Part shown: piece after piece, positions 1-6,212 of the stretch
Numbering within the stretch: the first letter of the stretch is position 1
Layout: each line of letters opens with the position of its first letter
Notes under the pieces: model-generated
Told to the model about the DNA's origin: nothing
The model's database searches: none
Seen by the model: the letters and a program-made list of their open reading frames with translations, nothing else
Assembly: GCA_028873275.1 (NCBI GenBank)
Contig: JAGWLJ010000070.1
Span: 1 to 7,173, forward strand
DNA: 7,173 nt
Reading direction: 5' to 3'
DNA from: Pseudomonadota bacterium
GTDB lineage: Bacteria > Pseudomonadota > Alphaproteobacteria > Rickettsiales > SXRF01
Program-made: the position numbers and the translations under genes

Positions 1-1
1 T

Positions 2-118
2 ATGGAAAATACATTAGGTGATGCAACAGCGGGTACTCAATTGCGTACAATAATCGAAGATATTGCTAATCAAGCAAAGAAGATTCAATCTATGCAAATT
101 TCTCCGAGAAGGAGATAA
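2..118 (+). CDS. Short AT-rich open frame or 3' end of an upstream gene, unknown
   Basis: The frame is open from the window edge to TAA at 116-118 and has an ATG at 2-4. It could be a 38-residue protein or the end of a longer gene starting outside the window. The peptide begins MENTLGDATAG, is hydrophilic, and ends in three arginines that are encoded partly by the Shine-Dalgarno sequence of ctaB. It does not resemble the C-terminus of cytochrome oxidase subunit I, the gene often found before ctaB in Alphaproteobacteria. Its base composition is clearly more AT-rich than ctaB. The stop lies one base before the ctaB start, which would suit translational coupling. It may equally be untranslated leader. 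I do not recognise a family. Confidence 0.3.
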   Translation: MENTLGDATAGTQLRTIIEDIANQAKKIQSMQISPRRR

Positions 119-119
119 C

Positions 120-1031
120 ATGAACACTGCTATCACTATTAGCACATCAGATTCTCGAATTCTTGAATCCACCGTCCGCGACTACATCACCCTCCTCAAG
201 CCCGGCGTGATGTCGCTCGTCGTGTTTACGGGATTGGCCGGAATGCTGGTAGCGCCGGGGCATATCAATGCGTTTCAGCAATGCCTGACCCTGTTTTGCA
301 TCGCGCTCGCCTCGGGCGCCGGGGCGGCGATGAACATGTGGTATGACCGCGATATCGACGCGATCATGAAGCGCACGGCCAAACGCCCCGTGCCGGCCGG
401 GCGCATTGCGCCGGATGACGCGCTGGCCTTCGGGCTGTTCCTGGCGGCGGGGGCGGTGATGCTGATGGGGCTGGCGCTTAACTGGATGGCGGCGGCGATC
501 CTCGCCTTTGCCATTTTCTTCTATGTCGTAATTTACACTATGTGGCTCAAGCGGCGCACGCCACAGAATATCGTCATCGGCGGCGCGGCGGGGGCTTTTC
601 CGCCCATGATCGGCTGGGCGGCGGTGACGGGGAATGTATCGCTTGAGGCGGCGCTGCTCTTTGCCATTATCTTCCTGTGGACGCCGCCACATTTCTGGGC
701 GCTGGCGCTCTATAAAAACGGCGACTATGCGAAAGCCAACGTGCCGATGATGCCGGTGGTGGCCGGCCCTGCGAGCACCAAACGCCAGATGGTCGCCTAT
801 ACCTGGATCCTGGCGCTGGTGACGCTGCTGCTGCCGGCGCTCAAAATGGCGGGCATGATCTATGCCGCCGCCGCCGCTATTCTGGCTGTGGTATTCCTGC
901 ACCATGTTTACAAAGTTTTGTATGATCAAACAGATACCTGGCCGCGCCGCACATTTGCCTTTTCCATTTATTATCTTTTTATGTTATTCACTGCCCTGAT
1001 GGTGGATCACTGGATCCATCTCTGGAAGTGA
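120..1031 (+). CDS. ctaB: Protoheme IX farnesyltransferase (heme O synthase) CtaB
   Basis: Inner-membrane UbiA-family prenyltransferase that adds a farnesyl group from farnesyl diphosphate to heme B, giving heme O for heme-copper oxidases. The 303-aa length is normal for the family. The signature aspartate motif NMWYDRDID is at residues 72-80. A second conserved stretch with YTMWLKRRTPQN is at 139-150, and the loop LYKNGDYAKANVPMMPVV spans about 197-214. The rest is a series of hydrophobic helices. ATG at 120 is chosen because AAGGAG at 109-114 lies 5 bases upstream and the protein then begins MNTAITIST. The frame also runs upstream to 63, but that adds a hydrophilic leader translated through the ribosome binding site. 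It is first in a run of cytochrome oxidase genes and is followed after 19 bases by a small membrane protein gene. Identification is firm. Confidence 0.96.
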   Translation: MNTAITISTSDSRILESTVRDYITLLKPGVMSLVVFTGLAGMLVAPGHINAFQQCLTLFCIALASGAGAAMNMWYDRDIDAIMKRTAKRPVPAGRIAPDDALAFGLFLAAGAVMLMGLALNWMAAAILAFAIFFYVVIYTMWLKRRTPQNIVIGGAAGAFPPMIGWAAVTGNVSLEAALLFAIIFLWTPPHFWALALYKNGDYAKANVPMMPVVAGPASTKRQMVAYTWILALVTLLLPALKMAGMIYAAAAAILAVVFLHHVYKVLYDQTDTWPRRTFAFSIYYLFMLFTALMVDHWIHLWK

Positions 1032-1050
1032 GAGTAAAGGGAGTAATAAC

Positions 1051-1215
1051 ATGGAAAAACATTTGAATTCCGGAAATACGCAGGTGCTGCTGGATATTAC
1101 CCAGAACACGATTTACCTGATGGGCGCGAGCTTTATTCTGGGCAGCCTGTTCACCATCTTCCTGCTGCTGGTGCTGGATTTCGTACGCCGCAACAAGACG
1201 GAAAGCCAGTCCTAG
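1051..1215 (+). CDS. Small single-helix membrane protein, unknown, in the cox operon
   Basis: A 54-codon frame starting MEKHLNSGN, with an ATG preceded by AAGGGAG at 1037-1043 (7-base spacing), which is a convincing ribosome binding site. One strongly hydrophobic segment runs from about residue 22 to 44 (YLMGASFILGSLF and following). It is followed by FVRRNK, so the positive-inside rule predicts the N-terminus outside and the C-terminus in the cytoplasm. There is no cysteine, histidine pair or other obvious cofactor ligand in the helix. Its position between ctaB and the coxF-like gene, with good translation signals on both sides, suggests a role in oxidase assembly or as a small accessory subunit, but that is inference from context. 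I do not recognise a named family. Confidence 0.75.
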   Translation: MEKHLNSGNTQVLLDITQNTIYLMGASFILGSLFTIFLLLVLDFVRRNKTESQS

Positions 1216-1222
1216 GATTCTC

Positions 1223-1339
1223 TTGCCTGAAAGCGACCTGCATCAGCGCCAGAAGCGCAAGAACCTGGCGCTGCTGGCGGTGCTGGCGGGGTTGATTATT
1301 CTGCTGTTCGCGATTACGTTGATGCGGCTTAGCAGGTAG
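1223..1339 (+). CDS. CoxF-like small membrane protein of the cytochrome oxidase operon
   Basis: A 38-codon frame (MPESDLHQRQKRKN at its N-terminus) with a basic cytoplasmic stretch, one hydrophobic helix at about residues 15-34, and a short tail LMRLSR. This pattern, a charged Q/R/K-rich head followed by a single helix and directly before ctaG, is that of the short CoxF proteins of alphaproteobacterial cox operons. The match is from remembered pattern, not a search. The start is TTG at 1223, with AGGA at 1214-1217 (5-base spacing), overlapping the stop of the preceding gene. No ATG or GTG lies upstream in frame before the preceding coding region. The stop codon TAG at 1337-1339 touches the heptad repeat island that follows. 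The role of CoxF is poorly defined; an assembly function is usually assumed. Confidence 0.68.
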   Translation: MPESDLHQRQKRKNLALLAVLAGLIILLFAITLMRLSR

Positions 1340-1395
1340 GGATTAGGGATTGGGCATTAAGGATTGGTAATTCTAGTGCCTAATCCCTAATGCCT
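1340..1395 (+). repeat. Heptad repeat island A with an 18-pair hairpin over the ctaG start
   Basis: Eight consecutive 7-base units fill the gap between the coxF-like gene and ctaG. The first half is built on GGATTAG / GGATTGG. The second half, from 1375, uses the reverse complement type (AATCCCT, AATGCCT) in the same 7-base phase. As RNA, 1342-1359 can pair with 1374-1391: 18 positions, of which two are G-U (1352 with 1381, 1357 with 1376), with a 14-base loop. The outermost ten pairs are perfect. The right arm includes the first two bases of the ctaG ATG. There is no U-run after the stem, so a rho-independent terminator is unlikely. The repeat and pairing are read directly; any function is inference. 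Confidence 0.8.
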
Positions 1396-1920
1396 AAATC
1401 CAATTTATCGCTCGCCCTCAATCTCGCCGCTCTCGTGCTCGGCATGCTGCTTCTTGCCTATGCTTCCGTGCCGCTCTACCGGATTTTCTGCGCAGCCACT
1501 GGCTTCGGCGGCACGCCGGTAACCGCCAGCCACGCGCCGGGCAGAACGCTCGACCGGGTCATCACCGTCGATTTCAATGCCGATACCGATCCGGCACTGC
1601 CATGGCAGTTCGCGCCGGAGGAAAAGAGCGTGCGTGTGCGCGTGGGCCAGCAGACGCTGGCCTTCTTCAACGCTTATAACCGCTCCGACAAGCCGATTAC
1701 CGGCCGCGCCGTTTATAACATCTTGCCGCTGGCGGCGGGCGGCTATTTCGTCAAGATCGAATGCTTCTGCTTCAAGGAGCAGACGCTGGCGCCGGGCCAG
1801 CGGGTGGATATGCCGGTGTCTTTTTATATCGACCCGTCCATCATGGCCGATCCCAACATGAACGATCTCAAAACAATTACGTTGAGTTATACGTTTTTTT
1901 CTGTAAAAACTGGCCGGTGA
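1390..1920 (+). CDS. ctaG: Cytochrome c oxidase assembly protein CtaG/Cox11 (copper chaperone)
   Basis: Membrane-anchored copper-binding protein that delivers Cu(I) for the CuB site of oxidase subunit I. The 176-aa protein has one N-terminal transmembrane helix at about residues 7-28, then the family sequence YASVPLYRIFCAATGFGGT (24-42) with conserved Cys34. A periplasmic beta-rich domain follows, carrying the copper-binding CFCF at 125-128. It ends with the usual DPxMNDLKTITLSYTFF-type C-terminus. The ATG at 1390 is the first possible start, since an in-frame TAA lies at 1381-1383. The next ATG, at 1444, would remove most of the helix. Unusually, no Shine-Dalgarno sequence precedes the start; the upstream bases are the second half of a heptad repeat, and the first bases of the ATG lie in a predicted hairpin stem. 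The cytoplasmic N-terminus is only a few residues long. The last codons and stop lie in a second heptad island. Confidence 0.96.
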   Translation: MPKSNLSLALNLAALVLGMLLLAYASVPLYRIFCAATGFGGTPVTASHAPGRTLDRVITVDFNADTDPALPWQFAPEEKSVRVRVGQQTLAFFNAYNRSDKPITGRAVYNILPLAAGGYFVKIECFCFKEQTLAPGQRVDMPVSFYIDPSIMADPNMNDLKTITLSYTFFSVKTGR

Positions 1921-1973
1921 CCAGTGGCCAGAAGCTATACTGGTCACTGAGTGCTGGCCACTAGCCACTAACG
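1911..1973 (+). repeat. Heptad repeat island B between ctaG and coxC, with alternative hairpins
   Basis: Nine 7-base units in strict phase. The first half uses TGACCAG / TGGCCAG. After a centre at 1932-1938 the second half uses the opposite orientation (ACTGGTC, ACTAGCC and variants). A stem of 12 positions can form between 1915-1926 and 1938-1949, including two G-U pairs and an eight-pair perfect core (1918-1925 with 1939-1946). A competing stem of nine pairs joins 1923-1931 to 1954-1962, so the two folds exclude each other. The first heptads encode the C-terminal residues of CtaG and its TGA stop. The last unit ends on the first G of the coxC ribosome binding site (GGAG at 1973-1976). The sequence is unrelated to island A although the design is the same. 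Confidence 0.78.
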
Positions 1974-1981
1974 GAGCTGCC

Positions 1982-2929
1982 ATGTCTAATCAGACCCATC
2001 CTTATCACCTCGTCAATCCCAGCCCGTGGCCGGCCCTGGCGGCGGGAGCGCTGCTGTCGACCACGCTCGGCACCGCTATGTTCATGCATCAGAAGAGCGG
2101 CGGCGTTGTGCTAATGGCGCTCGGATTTTTCATGATCCTTTACACTATGTATGTCTGGTGGCGCGACGTGGTGCACGAAGCGCGCGTCGATCATGCGCAT
2201 ACGCCGGCGGTGCGCCGCGGCCTGCGCGCCGGCATGGCGCTGTTCATCGTATCGGAAGTGCTGTTCTTCGCCGCCTTTTTCTGGGCTTTCTTCAACGCCA
2301 GCACGCTGCCGAAATTACCGTTGGCCGAAACCTGGGGCATTCAGCCGGGCGTATGGCCGCCCAAGAGCATCCATCCGTTCGACCCGTTCCACCTGCCGTT
2401 CCTCAATACGCTGATCCTGCTGCTCTCCGGCACCACCGTCACCTGGGCGCATTACGCCCTGTTGCAGGGCAACCGCAAGGAGCTGATCCAGTCGCTGTGG
2501 CTGACCGTCATCCTGGGCGTGACCTTCACGCTCTGCCAGGCGTTTGAATATACGCACGCCGCTTTCGGATTCCGCGACGGCATTTATGCATCAACCTTCT
2601 TCATGGCCACCGGCTTTCACGGCTTCCATGTGCTGGTCGGCACGATTTTCCTGTCGGTCTGCCTGGCACGCGCCTATAAAGGCCAGTTCAGCCCGCAGCA
2701 CCATCTGGGGTTCGAGTTCGCCGCCTGGTACTGGCATTTCGTCGACGTCGTCTGGCTGTTCCTGTTCGTGTTCATCTACAACAACATGGCCAACCGGCTG
2801 ATGCCCGTTTTCGAGGCGGTGTTCACCGGCACCAACCTGCTGATCGCCTTCGTTGTAGCGGTTCTGGCCGGCGGCTACTGGGGCATGCGCACGCTGCTTA
2901 AGGGCGGCTTCAAGGTGTCGGCGCATTGA
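1982..2929 (+). CDS. ctaE: Cytochrome c oxidase subunit III, with C-terminal extension
   Basis: Structural subunit III of the aa3-type oxidase (also called coxC). It is a seven-helix membrane protein that stabilises subunit I and supports proton uptake. Family hallmarks in order: HPYHLVNPSPWP at 6-17, WWRDVVHEA at 59-67, the helix with SEVLFFAAFFWAFF at 91-104 (conserved Glu92), PFLNTLILLLSGTTVTWAHYAL at 139-160, FEYTHAAF at 188-195, FHGFHVLVGTIFL at 212-224, and WYWHFVDVVWLFLFVFIY at 249-266. The family usually ends at about this point with a WWG-type tail. Here about 49 more residues follow, including a further hydrophobic segment at roughly 283-303 and ending GGFKVSAH. GGAG at 1973-1976 supports the ATG. 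The stop overlaps the TTG start of the next gene by four bases, implying coupled translation. Confidence 0.95.
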   Translation: MSNQTHPYHLVNPSPWPALAAGALLSTTLGTAMFMHQKSGGVVLMALGFFMILYTMYVWWRDVVHEARVDHAHTPAVRRGLRAGMALFIVSEVLFFAAFFWAFFNASTLPKLPLAETWGIQPGVWPPKSIHPFDPFHLPFLNTLILLLSGTTVTWAHYALLQGNRKELIQSLWLTVILGVTFTLCQAFEYTHAAFGFRDGIYASTFFMATGFHGFHVLVGTIFLSVCLARAYKGQFSPQHHLGFEFAAWYWHFVDVVWLFLFVFIYNNMANRLMPVFEAVFTGTNLLIAFVVAVLAGGYWGMRTLLKGGFKVSAH

Positions 2930-3252
2930 GCCGTTCCCTCTTCCGCTGCCCGCGCTGCGGCAAGGGGAAGTTGTTCAAGGGATTGCTGACGGTAGCCGAG
3001 CGCTGCGGCGAATGCGGGCTGTCGTTTGCCGGGCATGAGCAGGGCGACGGGCCGGCGTTCTTCGCGATCCTCATTATCGGCACGCTGGCGGCGGTCGGGG
3101 CGACGATTGTCGAGATCCGGTACGAGCCGCCGTTCTGGCTGCACGCAGTGATCTGGGGGCCGTTCGTAGTCATTGGCACCCTATGGTCGCTGCGTTTTCT
3201 CAAAGCGGCGCTCATTTCGGTGCAATACCGCGTACGGAAGCAGGATTTCTGA
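2926..3252 (+). CDS. DUF983 family zinc-ribbon membrane protein
   Basis: A 108-aa protein of the DUF983 family, commonly encoded right after subunit III in alphaproteobacterial cox operons. Two CxxC pairs, CPRC at residues 8-11 and CGEC at 27-30, form a likely zinc ribbon. They are followed by the family sequence GDGPAFFAILIIG (40-52). Two transmembrane segments are predicted, about 44-64 and 70-94, and the tail is basic. The start is TTG at 2926, overlapping the coxC stop (ATTGA). AAGGTG at 2912-2917 is 8 bases upstream and no alternative start precedes it in frame. Its biochemical function is not established; an oxidase assembly role is inferred from position. The stop overlaps the next ATG by one base. 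Confidence 0.9.
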   Translation: MSRSLFRCPRCGKGKLFKGLLTVAERCGECGLSFAGHEQGDGPAFFAILIIGTLAAVGATIVEIRYEPPFWLHAVIWGPFVVIGTLWSLRFLKAALISVQYRVRKQDF

Positions 3253-3890
3253 TGCATACGCTGAACCGGAATGTCCTTTTTTTTGCACTGTGCCTGTCGG
3301 CTTTGGCCGGCTATGTCGATGCCATCGGGTTTTTAGAGCTCGGCGGCTATTTTGTCTCCTTCATGAGCGGCAATTCGACGCGGCTGGCTGTCAATTTTGT
3401 CACCGGCAGCCGGCAGAGCATTTTTCTGCCTGTCATGATCATCGGCAGTTTTGTCACCGGCGCCGGATTAGGCGCGGTGGCGCATCATCTGGCCAAGCCG
3501 GCGATTCAGGTACGAGCGGTGCTTCTGCTGGTGACTCTGCTGCTGGCTCTGGCGGCGGCATGCCATGGCCTTGACCTGGCATTGCCGGCCATGCTGCTGA
3601 TGACGCTGGCAATGGGCGCGGAAAACTCCACCCTGCGCGGCGACGGCAACACGATGCTGGGCGTGACCTATATGACCGGCTCGCTGGCCAAGCTGGGGCA
3701 GCGGCTGGCCCTGACGTTCATGGGCAGGCATGCGCCGTGGCGGCCGTATCTGTTCTTATGGTCGGGCCTGATTGCCGGCGGAGCGGCCGGCGCAGCGCTG
3801 TTCCATTTTTTCGGACTGCACAGCCTGTGGCTGGCGGCGTTATGGGCGGCGGGATTGACTATGGCTGCCCGGTTAGTGTCGGCGGAATAG
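3252..3890 (+). CDS. DUF1275 (YoaK-type) integral membrane protein
   Basis: A 212-aa protein with about six hydrophobic segments. Family features are GYVDAIGFLELGGYFVSFMS near residues 19-38 followed by GN, and the later half-repeat with MGAENSTLR and VTYMTGSLAKLGQRL, which echoes the first half (conserved MSGN and TGSL). The ATG at 3252 shares one base with the stop of the DUF983 gene and has AGGA at 3242-3245 (6-base spacing), so the two are probably co-translated. An earlier in-frame start at 3183 would lie inside the DUF983 gene and add a non-family leader. DUF1275 proteins are of unknown function and sometimes called putative permeases. I know of no established link to cytochrome oxidase; SURF1 is more usual here. 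A run of eight T at 3279-3286 lies in the first codons. The stop abuts that of maeB. Confidence 0.9.
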   Translation: MHTLNRNVLFFALCLSALAGYVDAIGFLELGGYFVSFMSGNSTRLAVNFVTGSRQSIFLPVMIIGSFVTGAGLGAVAHHLAKPAIQVRAVLLLVTLLLALAAACHGLDLALPAMLLMTLAMGAENSTLRGDGNTMLGVTYMTGSLAKLGQRLALTFMGRHAPWRPYLFLWSGLIAGGAAGAALFHFFGLHSLWLAALWAAGLTMAARLVSAE

Positions 3891-6206
3891 CTACCCCTTA
3901 GCCTTTCTACCCCTTGGCAGCTTCGCCACTTTCGATTCCTGCTCGTTAATGGCATGCATGGCGGCGATGGCGGCCAGGTTCATGATCTCCGAGATGCTGG
4001 CGTTCATCTGCACGATCTGCGCCGGCTTGGTGAGCCCCATCGTTACCGGGCCGATGGTGACGCCGTCGCCCAGCTCCTGCAGCAGATGCGAGGAGATGTG
4101 CGCCGAGTGCAGCGCCGGCATGACCAGCACATTGGCCGGGCCGGACAGGCGGCAGAATGGGTACAGGCTCATCATTTCCTTGTTGAGCGCGACGTTGGCA
4201 GCCATTTCGCCGTCGAACTCGAAATCGGGGTTCAGCGCTTCCAGCGCCTTGACCGCATCGCGGATGCGCTCGGATTTTTCGCGCTTGGGGTTGCCGAAAG
4301 TGGAGTAGGAGAGCAGCGCCACGCGCGGCTCATGGCCCAGGCGGCGGGCGCCATGCGCGGTCTTGATGGCGATCTGCGCCAGCTGCTCCGGCGTCGGCAG
4401 TTCCTGCACCGTGGTGTCGGCGCAAAACAGCGTCCTGCCCTTGGCGACGATGATGGTGACGCCGAACAGGAATTCGTCCGACCGTGTATCGATGACGCGG
4501 CAGATGTTCTCGAGCGATACGGTGTAGTTGCGCGTGATGCCGGTGATCAGCGCGTCGCCGTGCCCGAGTGCCAGCATGCAGGAGGCGAAGATGTTGCGGT
4601 CGTTCTTCACCATGCGCGCCACGTCGCGGTAGAGATAACCCTGACGCTGCAGGCGCGGATAAAGATGGTCGATATAGGCATCGACATGCTCGCTGACGGC
4701 GGCATTGGCGATCTCGATGTTCTGGTATTCGTGTACGCACATCTTTTTCATCAATTCCCGGATGCGCTCGACGCGGCCGACCAGAATCGGCTTGCCATAA
4801 CCGTTATCGCGCCACTGCACGGCGCAGCGGATGATTTTCTCTTCCTCGCCTTCGGCGAAGATCATGCGCTGCGGGTTTTCGCGCACTTTGTCGAAGATGT
4901 GCTGCATCGAATTGGCGGTGGGGTCGCGGCGGGCGGCCAGCACTTTTTTATAGCCGGCGATGTCGGTGATGGGCTTGCGCGCCACGCCGGTAGCCATGGC
5001 GGCCTGCGCCACGGCGACGGGAACGGTGGTCATCAGGCGCGGGTCGAAGGGCGCCGGGATGATGTAGTCGGGGCCGTATTCCATCTGCCGGCCGGCATAG
5101 GCGGCACTGACTTCCTCCGGCACGTCCTCGCGCGCCAGCGCGGCGATGGCCTCGGCGGCGGCGATTTTCATCTCCTCGTTGATCTGCGAGGCGCGGCAGT
5201 CAAGCGCGCCGCGGAAGATATAGGGGAAGCCCATGACGTTATTGACCTGGTTAGGATAGTCCGAGCGGCCGGTGGCGATGATGGCGTCCTGGCGCACTTC
5301 GCGCACTTCCTCCGGCGTGATTTCGGGATCGGGGTTAGCCATGGCGAAGATGATGGGGCTACGCGCCATCGACCTGACCATTTCTTTCGTCACGGCGTTC
5401 TTGGAGGACAGGCCCATGAACATGTCGGCGCCTTCCATGGCTTCGGCGAGGGTGCGCTTCTTGGTCTTGACGGCGTGGGCGGACTTCCACTGGTTCATGC
5501 CTTCGGTGCGGCCTTCGTAGATGACGCCGGTTTTATCGACCAGCAGGGCGTTTTCATGCTTTACGCCCATGCGCTTGATCAATTCCAGGCAGGCGATGCC
5601 GGCTGAGCCGGCTCCCAACACGACGACCTTGATATCCTTGAATTTACGGCCGGTGAGATGCGCGGCGTTGATCAGCCCGGCGGCGGTAATGATGGCGGTG
5701 CCATGCTGGTCGTCGTGGAATACCGGGATATCCATGATCTCACGCAGGCGCTGCTCGATGATGAAGCATTCGGGCGCGGCGATGTCCTCGAGGTTGATGC
5801 CACCCCAGGATGGGCCGAGCAGGCGCACGCAGTCGACGAACTGGTCGACGTCGCGGGTGTCGACCTCGATGTCGATGGCGTCGATATCGGCGAAGCGCTT
5901 GAAAAGAATGGCCTTGCCTTCCATTACCGGCTTGCTGGCCAGCGCACCGAGATTGCCCAGCCCCAGCACGGCCGTGCCGTTGGAGATGACGGCGACGAAG
6001 TTGCCGCGCGCTGTGTAATCATACGCCTTGGCCGGATCCTTGTGGATCTCCAGGCACGGCACGGCGACGCCCGGCGAATAGCCGAGGCTCAAATCGCGCT
6101 GCGTCATCAGCGGCTTGGTGGGGAGGATCGAGAGCTTGCCGGGCTTGCCTTCGAAGTGATAAGCAAGGGCTTCCTGGTCGGTGATGGGATCTTTTTCTTT
6201 GGTCAT
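3891..6206 (-). CDS. maeB: NADP-dependent malic enzyme with phosphotransacetylase-like domain (MaeB)
   Basis: Cytosolic enzyme that oxidatively decarboxylates malate to pyruvate and CO2, probably with NADP+, linking the TCA cycle to NADPH supply. The 771-aa length is normal for the MaeB hybrid type. The N-terminal malic domain has YSPGVAVPC at 43-51, EGKAILFKRF at 96-105 (Lys98), NLEDIAAPECF at 138-148 (metal-binding acidic pair) and FHDDQHGTA at 163-171. The nucleotide-binding fold has VVLGAGSAG at 195-203 and FAMANPDPEITP at 287-298. From about residue 430 the C-terminal part is a phosphotransacetylase-like domain, thought in the family to be regulatory (acetyl-CoA response), ending near 755 with a basic tail. 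ATG at 6206 gives the usual MaeB N-terminus and has AGGA 7 bases upstream. A GTG 11 codons further upstream lies in a palindromic repeat and is rejected. It converges with the DUF1275 gene with no gap. Confidence 0.96.
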   Translation of the reverse strand: MTKEKDPITDQEALAYHFEGKPGKLSILPTKPLMTQRDLSLGYSPGVAVPCLEIHKDPAKAYDYTARGNFVAVISNGTAVLGLGNLGALASKPVMEGKAILFKRFADIDAIDIEVDTRDVDQFVDCVRLLGPSWGGINLEDIAAPECFIIEQRLREIMDIPVFHDDQHGTAIITAAGLINAAHLTGRKFKDIKVVVLGAGSAGIACLELIKRMGVKHENALLVDKTGVIYEGRTEGMNQWKSAHAVKTKKRTLAEAMEGADMFMGLSSKNAVTKEMVRSMARSPIIFAMANPDPEITPEEVREVRQDAIIATGRSDYPNQVNNVMGFPYIFRGALDCRASQINEEMKIAAAEAIAALAREDVPEEVSAAYAGRQMEYGPDYIIPAPFDPRLMTTVPVAVAQAAMATGVARKPITDIAGYKKVLAARRDPTANSMQHIFDKVRENPQRMIFAEGEEEKIIRCAVQWRDNGYGKPILVGRVERIRELMKKMCVHEYQNIEIANAAVSEHVDAYIDHLYPRLQRQGYLYRDVARMVKNDRNIFASCMLALGHGDALITGITRNYTVSLENICRVIDTRSDEFLFGVTIIVAKGRTLFCADTTVQELPTPEQLAQIAIKTAHGARRLGHEPRVALLSYSTFGNPKREKSERIRDAVKALEALNPDFEFDGEMAANVALNKEMMSLYPFCRLSGPANVLVMPALHSAHISSHLLQELGDGVTIGPVTMGLTKPAQIVQMNASISEIMNLAAIAAMHAINEQESKVAKLPRGRKAKG

Positions 6207-6212
6207 TTTTAT

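Noticed and set aside
63..119. An earlier in-frame start for ctaB at 63
   Set aside because: It would translate through the AAGGAG ribosome binding site and add a leader absent from the family. ATG at 120 is well supported.
147..929. A 260-codon minus-strand open frame opposite ctaB
   Set aside because: His/Arg-rich product typical of a shadow; ctaB on the other strand is certain.
1340..1395. CRISPR or telomere-like repeat
   Set aside because: Units are seven bases with no spacers, degenerate, and inverted halfway. There is no array of direct repeats with unique spacers.
1894..1950. Rho-independent terminator after ctaG
   Set aside because: The T-run at 1894-1900 precedes rather than follows the hairpin, and lies inside the ctaG coding sequence. 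No T-run follows the island B stem.
3279..3286. Run of eight T as a programmed frameshift site in the DUF1275 gene
   Set aside because: The frame is intact on both sides and encodes hydrophobic phenylalanines of the first helix. Nothing suggests a second product.
3954..5606. A 550-codon open frame on the + strand opposite maeB
   Set aside because: It lies wholly inside maeB, has no ribosome binding site of note, and its product is a His/Asp/Gly/Arg-rich composition typical of the antisense of a GC-rich gene. maeB has all family motifs.
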